A DNA stretch of 64,000 nucleotides from Pelodera strongyloides (taxonomy: Eukaryota; Nematoda; Chromadorea; Rhabditida; Rhabditidae). The notes under the pieces are model-generated. The model was not told where the DNA came from, did no database searches, and worked only from the letters and a program-made list of their open reading frames with translations. This document shows positions 33,573-45,947 of this stretch, piece by piece (the first letter of the stretch is position 1; every line of letters starts with the position of its first letter). A program made the translations under genes and the position numbers. Location of the stretch: NCBI GenBank assembly GCA_036852015.1, contig JAANDG010000238.1, forward strand, positions 129,001-193,000. Direction: 5' to 3'.

Positions 33573-36533
33573 TATTATTATTATCATTATTATCATTATG
33601 ATTATTTATTTATTAGCATTATATAGTTGTTCAGTTATTTAGTGATCATTTATTTTATTTTTTGTTTGTTTCTTTTTATGTCATTTACTACAATATTACA
33701 GAAAAAGCACATGAAACGCAAACGGCCAATTTATTGGAACGAAAGGGAAACTGACCTACTGTACAATTTGTTTATTCCACGATACAGCGAATTTATCATG
33801 AAAGTGGTGGGTGATATGCAACTAATTTGTGGATTAATTAATTATTCTACTGTATACTGTATAATTTTAGGCCGGCTATATGATATATTAGTATTAGTAT
33901 TAAATTGTTGCTACTATTTTGTGTTATTTTTTTTTTCTTCTATTTTCACACTCTCTGTCGCACACCTAGCCTGACCTAGCCCTAAGTAACAATAATTGCT
34001 AGGTGTGACTACCGACACGTCATTATTATAAACTACTAAACACGTCTCAAAAAAGACACCTGCTCACGCAGTATCCTAAAGTGCGTACTTCCATCGGTTG
34101 TATGTCAGTTTGTTTCGTGTTGTTCTAAAAACCCACTAAGTAAACCTGGTACCGTACCGGTTTAACCTTACGCCTCGCAACTTAGGTATCCGGCATTCCG
34201 CGACTTCAAGGAAAGACGCCGCGGCAACGTTTGGTCGCTGAATTGGTGGTTGCGCTGAATGATTCTGGTGTCTGTGCCCGGCCAAAGACAGAATGCCAGG
34301 TTGACGACAAACTACGAAATGATGTGCGAAAGATTAGAGAGAAACTGCTGAATGAGGTAGGGGTTATTAGTTTTTATCTTATGAGAATATATCTCCCCCT
34401 CTCTCCTTATTTTCTTTCTCTCTCGTTTTCCTCTCTCTCTCTTTCTCTACCCCTTCTTTCTCTCTCTCTCCACCCCCTCAAGAATCTAACAACCATTTTT
34501 CATATAATTCTCCCAAATAAAGCCCTAAAAGTCTAATTCTAGATTCGTTTCAAGAACGGCGATACAACAGTAAAACTCACTCCGGAATTGCCGGAAAGTC
34601 TTCGTGAACTGGAATCGGTGATGCGGGCCGAGCTGCTCACCACCGGATGCATTTGCGGTGTCGAAGTGAAAAGTGGGCTTACTTACAATTATTTTATGAT
34701 TCTATATTATTTCGATTTGATATTGTAATTGTGATCCATTGTACGTTTGTAACGATGGAAAAATGCTAGATGAATATGAAAACTGTTGTACTGACCACAT
34801 TTGCCTTTAGTTAGGTCATTGAAACATCGTTATTTTTTTGAAATTCGTCGTAACGCGGTATATAATATGGTAAAAAATATAGACCGCTCCGTTCACGCGG
34901 TTCAGAAAATGTATAGACGGGCACAAGAATTTGCACATAGCTAGTAGGGATGCAATTATCCAGTGTTCTTTCCAAAACCACGTATCATTCCGCTTTAACT
35001 TTGCATTTCAGATGTTGACCTCGGTTTCGAGCATCTCTCCAATGACATGATGGATTTCCCTAATGGATCTACAGAAGATGAGGGTCAGAACCATCAGAAC
35101 GGTCTCAGCACGATGATGAGCCTGCAGAACCTTTGGAAGGTACTGTAACTAGCTACGACATACGATTTAACTAATTTGGAAAGACTCTGGGCGAAGTATA
35201 ATATAACTGTCTAAATCGCGTCATATTCTTTTACACCCTGGGAATGTTCGAGATTATGCAAAATTCTGCGCCTTCTAGCACTCACATGTTTTTCTTCGCT
35301 GGCGCATTTATATTTGCAAGTTGATCATCCCCTTGAAGAATTTGTCTATGCTGTAAAGAGTACTGTAGCCGTTGAGTACCTTCTATAAATTATAAGCGTT
35401 ACGGGGCACCCAGGTTATTTTAATTACAGGATATGGATCTTGCCGCCGAAGCTTCAACTAGTACACCAATGAGAAGGAAAAGGAGTGGAAGTATACTGGA
35501 GAACGGATACGATACGCCGAAGCAAACGAAGTTGCTGTAAGAATTATTTCCTATCACTGTACTTAGATCTCCATGGTTAGCTACGGTTTCACTTTACACC
35601 TTCTCTCCAAATTTACTGGATACCTTTTTCGCGAAAACTTCCAAAGCTGCCATTGCTGGGAAAATGCTGGGTGGCGGACTCTATGGTACCGTAGATGTAG
35701 ATACCGTATGCCGTATATGTATACCGTAGACATAGTTCCAGCTTAGGTTTGGTATTTTACCTTTCCGTAATATTTTCAGAGACCTCGTCGACGGTTTAAA
35801 CAACGACGATCAGCTTCCTGCCCTGCCCCAATGGAACCCATTACTAGTTGAAATGCAGCTCGAAGTCGCCAAACGCAACCTGGAGTTGTTACAGAAAAAG
35901 GAGGGCAATGAGAAGAAAAGGGTTTGTAGTAGACTAAGTAACAATGTGTTAGTCGACAAGTGTGACGTGCTATACATATATGTGAAGTTGTGGTTTGGTT
36001 GGCGCTGATTGTACAGCGTTCTCGTAGTTCCGCGGGCTACTCTGTTCTTCTACTGCACGTTTCCCGCAATACAAAAATAAATCCCGCGTTTCCTGGCAGG
36101 CTAACCACGTTTCCCGCGCAATAAGAAAAGTCGCATGTTTCCTGACAGATTAGCCAATCATGTCCCGCAATTAAACACTAGGCAAGGCCTAGTGTTAGCG
36201 GCAAGGCCCCTAATTAGCGCTCGTAATAAGGCTAGTTTGGGAGGAAACGTGGGATTATGATTACCGCTAAACTGCAAATGAAGAACATAGTAACTGACTA
36301 CGGTAGCTCGTCTGGAGATCTGACGGTAGTTACACGCGTAACACGCGGTTTGTACTTTATTTAGGATGCCGTTTTCACGAAATTTGATCCATGTGGTATC
36401 AAACATAATCTCCCGTTTGCAGGCCGAACTGCTAGAAATGGAGGAACGTTTTCTACGGGAAAAGATGCAACTTGTCCGATCAAAAAGGCGATACTATGAG
36501 GCTTTGTCGAATGGGAATGAAGTTGGTTTTTAG
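33440..36533 (+). CDS. Myb/SANT-like (zeste-type) DNA-binding protein
   Basis: Eight exons, about 326 residues: 33440-33526, 33702-33806, 34186-34356, 34543-34672, 35012-35139, 35430-35536, 35780-35921, 36423-36533 (TAG). All phases join. An acidic N-terminus is followed at about residues 30-120 by KRKRPIYWNERETDLLYNLF, LVAELVVALNDSG, KTECQVDDKLRNDVRKIREK. This is a trihelical SANT layout as in regulatory protein zeste-like transposon-derived domains (W near the start, N-SG before a Q-V recognition helix). A basic cluster MRRKRSGSI (likely nuclear signal) and a C-terminal coiled-coil segment (LLVEMQLEVAKRNLELLQKK ... MEERFLREKMQLVRSKRRYY) follow, fitting dimerisation. Role: nuclear, probably sequence-specific DNA binding; target unknown. 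TTTTCCAG|gctATG at the start suggests trans-splicing. Confidence 0.8.
33538..33605. repeat. ATT/ATC trinucleotide microsatellite
   Basis: A run of TTA/ATT units with a few ATC interruptions inside intron 1 of the SANT gene. Confidence 0.9.
36060..36117. promoter_or_regulatory. Intronic pair of TTTCCCGC (E2F-type) motifs
   Basis: TTTCCCGC at 36060-36067 and 36110-36117, plus CCCGCGTTTCC between them, in the last intron of the SANT gene. TTTSSCGC is the established E2F/DP consensus. No function is proven. Confidence 0.35.
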
Positions 36534-36974
36534 TGGGGCCATACCGATTTTAGTGAGATGCAAATATTGAACTTAAAGGGACAGTCCCATCAAACTAACT
36601 ACTCCCCTCTGCTTACCTTCTTCGCCTCGTATATGTATTATCCTGCTCTATTTGCGAAGCGAGCCAAATTTGCATACACACCTTGGAAATCTGCAGCTGG
36701 TATACATATACGATGAGCGCATCGGTAAAAGTCCTCGAGGGTGAGAGTAGGTGAAATTTGGTTTGTATATATTGTAAGCTTTATATACATTATGAGCATT
36801 TCGTAAATATAGGTATGGGTATGTCCCTGGAGATATCATTAAATATTCTAACCCACGATTTAACATTCTCAGATACCTGTTTTGCTGTTCGCATTGGGAG
36901 TTTGGTACGCTAATGCTGTGCTCTAGGCAATCCTTTTCTAACGTTACCGGCACATGCCATACCCATACTCATTC

Positions 36975-36983
36975 CATATCTCC

Positions 36984-37030
<47 letters not shown>
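36975..37030. repeat. CT microsatellite
   Basis: Pure (CT)n between the SANT gene and cutC. Others at 43103-43164 and, the longest, 60185-60303. Confidence 0.95.
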
Positions 37031-37035
<5 letters not shown>

Positions 37036-37221
37036 TTTTTTGCTTCCCTGCTAATTTGTACGATCATGATAAGATACAGATAAGGAAATTGGATAGTCAA
37101 CTATCAACCCCTGTATTTTTTCTTTCTTTGAGTTTTTCTTGCCATTCGTTGATTTTTAGTATTATGTATGCAGTTGATAATAATGTATATTTTTAATGGT
37201 AAATTAGCAATATTTTTACAG

Positions 37222-40200
37222 ATGCGTCGCTACAAACTGGAAATTTGCATTGACAGCTTGGAATCGGCGCGAGCGGCTCTGAATGCAGGTTAGAATTAAA
37301 TAATCGATAAATAATAATGTTAGATTAATCGATTTCATTTAACAGTATTATACACGAAAACGTGATATATGTGTACAGAGTCCCGTTGGGTATATCTTTT
37401 CACATCTAGATTCCGACAATATTTATTCACTCAATTGACGTCTAAATACAGGACAGGAGATTTTTTTGAGAAATACTGCTTTGCCTTTGTTCGATGCCCA
37501 GCATTTCCGCTTACCTTTCATGTCCCTTATGTCCCTTATTACTGTGTTCCTATTAAATGTATTAATTTTTTTTAATTTTAATTACGTATGTTTGTGCGCA
37601 CCTTTATGGTTATTATTATATATTTAGGCGCCACACAGCTAGAATTTGTTCTGCACTCAGCCTTGGCGGACTGACCCCGTCTATTGGTAGGTTGCCATCG
37701 TTTTTTTAGTCTTTATCGGAGTTTTTGTTTAATATTTATTTTATACTATGCAGACTAAAAACCTTACCGCCTTTTTGAGCAAAAGCGTATGTTTCGCTAC
37801 TATTTTCATTAGCATAATTCGCTATGTGACTACGGTAGCTCTTGAGTAACTCGTCAGGGTAGGGGAATCTCCGTGGGATGGCTCTACGTGTATTAGTGCT
37901 TGTAAATTGCATTTTTAATACTATGTTCGAGAAATCCCCTGATTGGTCAATAACCACTTTGTGAATGCAGTGATGTACTTGCATTGAACTGTGTTCCCCT
38001 TTAAAGGTTTGGTGAAACGTATCCGTTGCGAGTTTCCACAAGCCACCCTGATGGTGATGATCAGGTCACGGGGAGGCGACTTTGTCAACGAAGAGCACGA
38101 GCTCCTCACCCTTGAGGAGGACCTCAAGGAGCTGAAGAAGTTCGCGAGCGGTTTTGTCTTCGGATTTCTCAATGAGTGAGTTTACGATAAGTAGATATTA
38201 CCTTTTCAAAAATTGTCAAAGTACCAACGACCAGGAAATACTGTAGCAGAATTTGCCGGCTCTTTCATAAATATGGAAAGCCAAAAAAAAATGTTTAATA
38301 CGAATCAATTGCAAATCGCTGTAAAATATGAATACGGTATGCATAATGTCGTGTGGTTCTTTTTGAATTTATGGAGCTCATGGAACTGATGGAGCTGCCC
38401 TTTTTTTATTCCAAAAATAAAGCGAAATGTTTCACACTGCGCATAAAATGTACTAGAGCACATCACAACAGTGATTCCATGTGCACGACTTTCCCAAACT
38501 ATCCCTAACCTAAAGTTCTTGGCTTTTTTGGATATTGCAGACTACAAACGTACAAACTTCACTGTCGTAAAGAAATCTTTTTCGAAAGGAAAACCTATTT
38601 CAATTCGAAGGCTGCAGTAGTGCAACAACTTGTAGCCGCATCCCAAAATGCAATTAAGCAATTAACATCACGCGAAAGCAGTGAAAATTTTTCATTTCAG
38701 GTCAAATCAACTCGACGAGGCTTCTTGTTCCCGGTTGTTGAATTTGGCCAAGCCTTTGCCGTGCACCCTTCATCGGGCTTTTGATCACACGAAAGACTGG
38801 AAGCAGACCACCGATCAAGCGATGAGGCTAGGGTTTAGATCGATATTGACAAGGTAATGCAATTGTTTACCTATCGTCTCACTGACACTATACTTCTGTG
38901 GCCGTGTGCACGAACAGCGGGAACCTCCCAGGGTGGGAGAATTCTCTGTCTGTGCGTCTCTGATTCGTGTAATCCCTCTCTTTCTCCCACCCTCCACTGG
39001 GAGGCTGGGAGCTTCCCGCCGCGTTCGTGCATACGGCCACTGCTGAATAGTCCCTAAGTTAGGCAAATGTCACACTTATTACTTCACGTTTATCTAAAAT
39101 AAACAATGAATTATGATTATGGGAATACAGTCCTGCACATTGACCTCGAGTAGACAAGTAATGCGATATCGCACTTTCTCCGTAAATATTAGACAATGAA
39201 CCCCAGAAGTTTTGGGTATTGTAAGACAGGGCGCGACTGGGTTTAAATTCCACTGCCTAATTAGTATGCATCTTGTGTGCTTCAAGTCTCATCGGTTCCA
39301 GCGGCCAGAAGCCAAGGGCGACCGACGGAATGGATACACTCGCGAAGCTGTATGAATACGCTGAGGGCCGCATTGACATTATCGTTGGTAAGTGTATTTC
39401 GATCTATGGGAATATTTCTCCGATACTGCCGACAAATTTATGGAACCTGTGTTGTATGTTTTACGCTAGGCGTTTTTGCAATGCTTTTGAGGAAGCTGTG
39501 GTACCCTAGATCCCTAGATGTGCGTTAATGTTCTGCAACGTGAAAATTGGCGTGCAAGCGGTAAAGTTTGGGGTGCAAGAGGCGTGGAAAAAGTGGCACG
39601 CCGTTGGGTTCTGGCGTGCAAGTTGCCCGACGTAACGTTGCCGCTTGCACGCCGTACTCACGTCATTTCGCCTCGGGTTTTGGCGTTCAAGCGGCGTAAA
39701 TCGGCGAGCAAGTTGCGCCATTTCCATTCCGCGTGCAGTTTTACACGCCATCACGTTGCCAAATGCACTTTGCATGCCGTTCTCACGCGGCTTGCACGCC
39801 AAGTTTCGTCAGTGTGTAATTAAATAGGCTATTCCAGGCTCTGGTGTCACACACGCGAATCTCGAAGCACTGATAGCTACAACGAAAATGTTCATCATAT
39901 CACGGCTCTGGTAACTTTTCTTCTATTTGTGAAAATTTCACTACAGTGATCACCCCATATGCCTTCAAAACAGAAGACGTGAGATGTAGAAGAATATAGT
40001 AGACGGGTGTTTGAATGTAGTTCTTTAGTCTCTTATGGCGGATTCATTTAAACATTTAAGCTTTACACTTGTATTGTTGTGCAATTTGTTGTGTTATGTA
40101 CGAAAAAAAAACTGGCGTTGTAGACTGGGGGGATCGAATCCGCTATGTTACGAGAATCGATCACCAATTCCGTTTATTTTTCAGTTATTGTTATTATTAT

Positions 40201-40360
40201 TACACCTTCAGGTTCTGTGTCCGTCAAGTCCAAGGCCTTGGCCCCTCCATTCCCAATGGGACCCTCGGAAACTAACGAAAAACGCGTTACCGATCAACAA
40301 ACCGTCGCGAAAATGGTCAATATTTTGGAAAAGCATTTTGAACAAAACGGAGATCAATAA
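37222..40360 (+). CDS. cutC: Copper homeostasis protein CutC homologue
   Basis: TIM-barrel protein implicated in copper handling. Seven exons: 37222-37288, 37628-37686, 38007-38175, 38701-38853, 39287-39387, 39838-39910, 40212-40360 (TAA). Family landmarks in order: RYKLEICIDSLESARAALNA at the start; GLTPSIG; LMVMIRSRGGDFV (usually IRPRGGDF); FVFGFLNE; PCTLHRAFDHTKDW; ILTSLIGSSGQKPRATDG; GRIDIIVGSGV; YHGS; then a tail ending FEQNGDQ. Length about 270 residues, near the animal norm. Two exons are out of frame by one base each: exon 2 lacks a base in a T run (37645-37647), where ...ATQLE must pass to CSALSLGGLTPS, and exon 6 has one A too many (39885-39888) between IATT and the YHGS motif. Both are homopolymers, so error is likelier than decay. 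ATG sits directly after TTTTTACAG. Possibly in an operon with the SANT gene 689 bases upstream. Confidence 0.9.
38895..39042. repeat. Inverted-repeat element GTGGCCGTGTGCACGAAC, copy 1
   Basis: Left end CTGTGGCCGTGTGCACGAAC and right end GTTCGTGCATACGGCCAC, with CCTCCCAGGGTGGGAG/CTCCCACCCTCC... arms inside. Lies in a cutC intron. Copy 2 at 63550-63657. Confidence 0.85.
39530..39818. repeat. GCGTGCAAG-rich element in a cutC intron
   Basis: Built from scattered GCGTGCAAG / CTTGCACGCC / GCACGCCGT words in both directions. It begins GTGAAAATTGGCGTGCAAGC and ends CACGCCAAGTTTCGTCAGTG, similar in its last bases to the GC-rich elements at 27.8 and 61.1 kb. Confidence 0.6.
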
Positions 40361-40515
40361 GGAACCACGACCAAGGTATAACAACTAACTAACCAACAAC
40401 CAACCTTAGATTTTCTAAGACAGACTTTAGACGGAAAGAAGAAGGTAAGGACTAAGGAAGGACTAGCCAAGTGGCTTTATTGTTAATTGCTTAGATCTGG
40501 CTACCAACCAAAGAT

Positions 40516-40702
40516 TTTAAAGCGAAATACCAGCCGGTTTTGGTTTTTGAAACGCATATCAAATATCAGCATTCGTATGCATTTATGCTAAGTGGGGGTC
40601 TATTTTTTTTTTTATTCAAATTTATGCTCATTTGCATATGAAGCATATGTAAGCAGGGTATTCGGTGCGTTTCAAAAACACGGCTGGTATTTCGCTTTAA
40701 AC
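40516..40702. repeat. MITE, AGCGAAATACC family
   Basis: TTTAAAGCGAAATACCAGCC to CGGCTGGTATTTCGCTTTAA, about 185 bp, TTAA at each end, just after cutC. Confidence 0.9.
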
Positions 40703-41271
40703 CCATTTTACTATTGCACATTTCGCTTCTGATATTTCAAAATTCTATTACTGTACTTCGAAGTACTTTCAAAAGCATAATTTCTTTTTGCTTCCTGTGT
40801 TGTTTCCACTTTTTTTTTAAGTGCTATTTCGCTGTCTTCTTAATTTCGCTAGATTTTCATACTATAGTTATTCGGATAGTAATTCAATTAATAACCTCAT
40901 ACATTGCTATACTGTACTAACGGAATGTTACCGATACTAGTGTGGGTGCAATGCTACAGTATACTAATAGTAAGTCTTCACGTATAGGCATAGGTTATAG
41001 CGTACAGCCAAGTGGAAACTTCCTTTCATACATATAGCTAATCAATATCGCATGCCATCATTTTTAATCATTACCCTAGTCTCATCGTCACGTATAGCCA
41101 TACTGTCCATCAAAGATTTTCTTGTTATACTGCTTACCTTTTTTTGTAAACGGTTGGTGCCACACGGCCTGCCGCTTACTTACACTTACAGTAACCACAA
41201 ATTAATCCAACAGTGACTCACGTCATAACTTTACATTCCACCTTTTTCTGTTTCCAAACGTTTCTCCTTTA

Positions 41272-41444
41272 AAAGGGATATAACAGCCGCTTTTTGAAAC
41301 TTATGGTGTTCAACTATTGTATTCCTATGTATTTATGCTCCGTGAGCTCGATTTTTTATCCTAATCATACTCATGTGCATGTAATGCATGGGGATGCAGT
41401 TATTCAACATGCGTTTCTAAAACCGGATGTTATACCGCTTTAAT
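41272..41444. repeat. MITE, diverged relative (GGGATATAACAGCCG)
   Basis: Ends AAAGGGATATAACAGCCGCT and CCGGATGTTATACCGCTTTAA, about 170 bp, with the TTATGCTC/ATTTTTTATCCTAAT interior of the main family. Confidence 0.65.
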
Positions 41445-41700
41445 GTTAGCTCTCCAATTTTGTTAGTTATTTCTTTTCCTTTCATCTGCATATCATCAGT
41501 CTGTATTCTTTATTCGATTCAGAAATCTTGGTCTTTCATGTGCACAGAATTTAGAGTATTTTTATAGTAGTTACCAGATTTCTATCTCATTTGGTTTATG
41601 CATGTTTTTCTCTTCTCTTGACAATTTCAATATTCCGAAGTTTACACAAGAACGGTGGTTTTCCGAATTCGCGGCGAAAAATTCCACAAACTAGACTAAT

Positions 41701-41948
41701 GGGGTTTCCAAGTATGCCAAAAACCATGTGTTTTCCTTCCAAGTATCAATTGCAAAATAGTGTGCCAATCTACCGTAATTTTGACACATCCGCACTATAG
41801 AAAATTCGCCATCAAAGAATTTTTTGTTGAACAAATGGTCCCGTGACGATCGGTCGTAAAAACTGCCTGTAGATATTCTCGTGTAGTTGCCAAGATACGG
41901 TAAATGTTCGATACTTGGAAGGAAAATCGCCATATTTGGAAACCCCAT
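41701..41948. repeat. Inverted-repeat element GGGGTTTCCAAGTATG
   Basis: GGGGTTTCCAAGTATGCCAA at the left returns as CATATTTGGAAACCCC. A second inner pair, TTTTCCTTCCAAGTATC / GATACTTGGAAGGAAAA, also matches. Confidence 0.8.
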
Positions 41949-42248
41949 AAAGGTCTCCGCGTTTTCGGAAATACGCAAGTATTTTTTTCCGTAAAATTAT
42001 TTCGATTTCTTTACGCATTTCTCCAACCTTGCCATAACGTTATTTGTTGTCACAAAAAGAAAAGTGGAATAAATATTTATGAATAAATTATTTTACACAA
42101 CGCATCGTTATCACAGTAATAAATAACCACGGAGGACAATAGACGACATACTGAAGTGAAGGATCAACCAAGGGGTAAATCCTTAAAAGTGGAAAATATG
42201 AAACTAACAAAACAATGAATAAATTAGGAATTAGAGTAGGACTTCAAC

Positions 42249-43119
42249 TCAATCTTCATCCAAAAGCAATTCCTTGATTACGGCAACGCTAGTCAACTGG
42301 CTGTCACCGAGTCTCTTCACCTGAAAGTAGCCGACAATTAGTTAACATAAGATCGCTTGAAAGCTATGATAACGCGGCAGTCGGCTGTGATTGGCTATTT
42401 TTCCTCGGCGAGCCGCTGGCACTCAAGGAGAGCGTCCGACGGTGCTCGCACAAAAATTGCCCAGTTCGCACACTTCTGGCTCACTTATAGCTCTCAGTTA
42501 GTGGGCCGCACACTTTGGGCGCGCAACTGAGTGGGCGCGCATACGCGGACCAACAACTCACCTTGCTTCCCCAAAGAGCCAATGTCGGAATTGAGTTGAT
42601 CTTGATCTCAGGATCAGTGCGGAATGGGCATTGCGGGTTCTTCCAACTGAAAGATAGAGCGCGTTGAACTAAGGCCACATTCACCAATCAAATCCACGGG
42701 GGGAACCCCCGTCTTTTTTCCCTCCATAGAGTCGGGGGAATCCAATAATCTCTTTTTCCGTAGCTTTTTCCCATTCATAGCTGATCCTATTGTCTCTTTT
42801 TCTCCTATTGTCGTGATGGCTTAGCACCGCGTGAGGATCTACCGTCTACTCCCACCTCGCACATGGTTAAAAGGTTACTATATTTGGCCTTACCGCGGTC
42901 CCTACAGGCATTCAAATTCTAAATAATAAGAACTACACCAACAGAAAAGGTACAACTCTCTATAAAATTCAGATTCGAAACCAACTTACTAATCTCTCTG
43001 TCCGACATCACAAATGATAAAAGTGGCATCCAAATTCTTCACATCTTCTGCGCCAAGGGTTTTCTCGATGTGCGGTTCAGCTGAAAACGTTCAAGTCCAT
43101 TCTCTCTCTCTCTCTCTCT

Positions 43120-43165
<46 letters not shown>

Positions 43166-43677
43166 AGTAACATCAATTATAAGTATAAGCTAAACAATGA
43201 CAGACATGCCATCCTCCTACAACAAACAAACCAGCAACTAAAGTGAACCAATCCAGAGTACAAAGCTACAGTAGGACATAAAAGATTAAAAAAAAAACTA
43301 ACAAACAGAAACCAACCTGTCACACAGTCGGGGCACCAGGACACACCGTTCACCTTAGCTCCAGTGTACAAGACGAAAATCTAAATAAATAGTTGACTTA
43401 GTCATTTACTGAAACTACAATAGTAGAAAATATACAAAAAGATACCGCACACAAGATGCATATTAAGACAGTGGTAATGTTACCCCCCGCCCTGTGTTAC
43501 AGTACCCAAAACGTTCGAATACCCAAGCCTAAGCCTAAGCCCTAGGAGTTGGTTTACAAAAATGTCCCCTAACTGAAATTAAAGTAAAATAAATAAACTC
43601 ACCTTTCCTCCAGCACTGTCCGCCACAGCCTTCTTCAATGCATCATAACCAGCAACAGACAAACGTTTCAGGGTCAT
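42249..43677 (-). CDS. TXNDC17: Thioredoxin domain-containing protein 17 (TRP14)
   Basis: Cytosolic thioredoxin-fold disulphide reductase acting on small peptides and cystine. Five exons: 43677-43603, 43380-43317, 43080-42990, 42646-42562, 42320-42249; 128 residues, near the 123 typical of the family. Order of landmarks: MTLKRLSVAGYDALKKAVAD, IFVLYTGAKVNG, the active site SWCPDCV (the CPDC motif, as opposed to CGPC, marks this subfamily), AEPHIEKTLG, FIICDVGQRDYWKNP, then the cis-proline segment INSIPTLALWG, ending LLLDED. All phases fit and all active-site residues are present. The start lies 2 bases after GGTCGTTTAG, a likely trans-splice acceptor. Confidence 0.95.
42670..42892. repeat. Possible short-TIR element in TXNDC17 intron 4/upstream
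   Basis: TAAGGCCA at the left and TTGGCCTTA at the right bracket about 220 bp that includes CCACGGGGGGAACCCCCG. The terminal repeats are only 8-9 bases, so support is modest. Confidence 0.35.
43103..43164. repeat. CT microsatellite in TXNDC17 intron
   Basis: (CT)n with a few interruptions, between exons 2 and 3. Confidence 0.95.
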
Positions 43678-43887
43678 TTCTAAACGACCTTTATAAATCA
43701 TACATAATAAAATAATAACAAAGTAGCAACGAGACAATAAGTGAAACATAAGCACACACAGGCACATATGTGTATTACTTTACGTAGTAACTCCCAAATT
43801 TGGCACTAAAATATTAATATAACACTGCAGGCACATAGCACATACACCACTTTAAATAGAGTAAGCAGGAAACTCAAAAATATGGCA

Positions 43888-44286
43888 CTAAAATATTAAT
43901 ATAAAACTACCACAATTATGATCCAAATTCAGTGAGGAAATATATCTCCTCTTTGTGCAGCCAACATGCGGACAAGGTCTTCGTTTAACCGCCCTCCAAA
44001 TAGTACTTGTGGAGATATTAATGCCCAATTCAGATCGAAGTTCCGTGAGAGATTTAGTACAATTAAATGGAATACTTCCCAGAAGACTTTCATCTTCAGT
44101 AGTGAATAACCGCGGGCGTCCGGTTCGTTTCTTAGAATTATAAGAATTTGGATCTCTCAGAAAGTTGCGGATAGAGCCAGGGGAACGATTGAGTTTAGCA
44201 GCAATGGACCTCTTGCTAAGGCCCTCCCGGTTTAGGGCCAAAATCTGGGCACACTCTTCACTAGATAGGGGTTTACCGCGAGCCAT
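43888..44286 (-). mobile_element. Tc3/mariner-type transposase fragment (N-terminal DNA-binding part)
   Basis: An uninterrupted 132-codon frame beginning MARGKPLSSEECAQILALNR. Residues 5-50 form the first helix-turn-helix (GLSKRSIAAKLNRSPGSIRN, FLRDPNSY), followed by the linker KKRTGRPR and a second HTH (SLTELRSELGINISTSTIWR). This is the bipartite paired-like domain of Tc1/mariner transposases, closest in style to Tc3. The DDE catalytic domain that should follow (about 200 residues) is missing; after RRYISSLNLDHN the frame ends and the DNA runs into the upstream region of TXNDC17. The words TGGCACTAAAATATTAATAT occur at 43801 and 43883, perhaps marking the deletion. A relic or a DNA-binding-only derivative. 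Confidence 0.85.
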
Positions 44287-44289
44287 GGT

Positions 44290-45945
44290 TCAAAATAATA
44301 AAGACGTACTTAGAATAATCCCCAATCGGTACCCTAATAAGTATATTCATTTCGTATGCTAATTTGTCATATGCTAATTCGAATGCTAATTAACTGAATT
44401 ACGGTACACTGACACCAAACTACAGAAACCTTCGAATTCAACAAGTATTGCGGTTATTTTTCATTACCGTAGTGTTTATTTATGCCAGATTTGCCACCCA
44501 AAAAAGGAAACCTAGTGCCACATTTGAGAGTGCGTACATAATTTATGCAAAGTAATGTAAACCAAGCGAAACAAATTAATAAAAAAGTTTTAAGTCGTCT
44601 GGAAAAATGAAGCCCGGCGGCGAACCAGAAAACTCACTAAGTCAATAGTGCTCCCGCTAAGCAAAACCGGCGAACAGGCAACTATAGCGGACAGCAAAGA
44701 GAAAAGATAAACCAAACCAAAAGCAGCTTCCCCAAATATCAACACAAAATAAACTTCTGAACAAAGTTAAATATATTCTAGCACTAAATAATACCGCAGC
44801 GAAATACATTAGCAAATACACATCAGTCCTATCTAATCGCCAAGGAACTTAAAATACTTTGAGCATGTGCACCTGACACATACAGTTAGCAAACGGAGCA
44901 TACGATCGCGAAAAAAAATGAAAATAAATTTCTTTATTCCGTTATTCTAACAAATAGTATATATAAATATTTTCAAAAAGTTCTGCATCAGATATTCAAT
45001 TGCACAAGAAGGTTAGATATTAGTGATAAATATATAAGTGATAACGGGTGAATATTACAGATAAGCTCATTTTGCAAGCACTGCCTACAAAGAGCTTCAT
45101 TATACATAACTAAATCATATGTCGACTAATTTTCATAGATTATAATAAAGGCTTCACCGAAAATTAGCTTATTATTCGTAACGAAGAAAAAATGATGAAG
45201 CCACGAAAGCACTATGGTAGAAATAAAGTACCTATCAAACGCCGCATGCCACGGTCGTAATTAAATTGACCCTGAAACATCAGTTCTATCACTTGCAAAT
45301 TTCTAACAACGGTTCAAGTTCAAGTTATTGACGCAACTTTTTAGAACCCGCATAATCTGGCGCAACGAGATTCCATACTCATAAAGTGAAAAAATAGAGA
45401 TCTTATTGCAATTCTATTGTTTGTAGCTAGCAGAAACACACATGCACTAATAACAAAACAACATACACCACAACAGGAAAATCATAGCCTAATTTCCAAC
45501 GATAGAAAAGAGCAAAATAATAAAAACCTTCACAAAATATAGAATAAATATGGCATGCTTCTTAGGACAAGCTCTGAAATATTCAAAGAGGCAAAACAAA
45601 TAATGAAATATGCTTGTAACATTCACAAATACCGCTAAAATTCACAGAAACATTCAAATAAACTTATCAAAAGGGTACAACACGGGTAATCAGTCATCAC
45701 TAACTAACACCTCACGCTGGTTCAATGTCAAAAGAATGAATAAAAAAATCCCATCTCTATCAAATGCATGCCACAGCAGGTTTCAAACTTAAACTCCAAT
45801 ATTCTACACAACAGACTAGATACTACCAAATAAACTGGGCTACCGTAATCCATAAATCAAACTTAAACTCCAATATTCTACACAACAGATTAGATACTTC
45901 CAAATAAATTGGCCTACAGTAACCCATAAATAAATACAGACTACA
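44290..45945. other. AT-rich intergenic stretch
   Basis: No coding or structural feature seen apart from a direct duplication of about 70 bp: ACTCCAATATTCTACACAAC at 45792 and again at about 45869, with the flanking TAGATACT...CCAAATAAA. Confidence 0.5.
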
Positions 45946-45947
45946 AA

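Noticed and set aside
39506..39823. About 100-codon frames on both strands in a cutC intron
   Set aside because: Generated by the GCGTGCAAG/CTTGCACGC repeat element.
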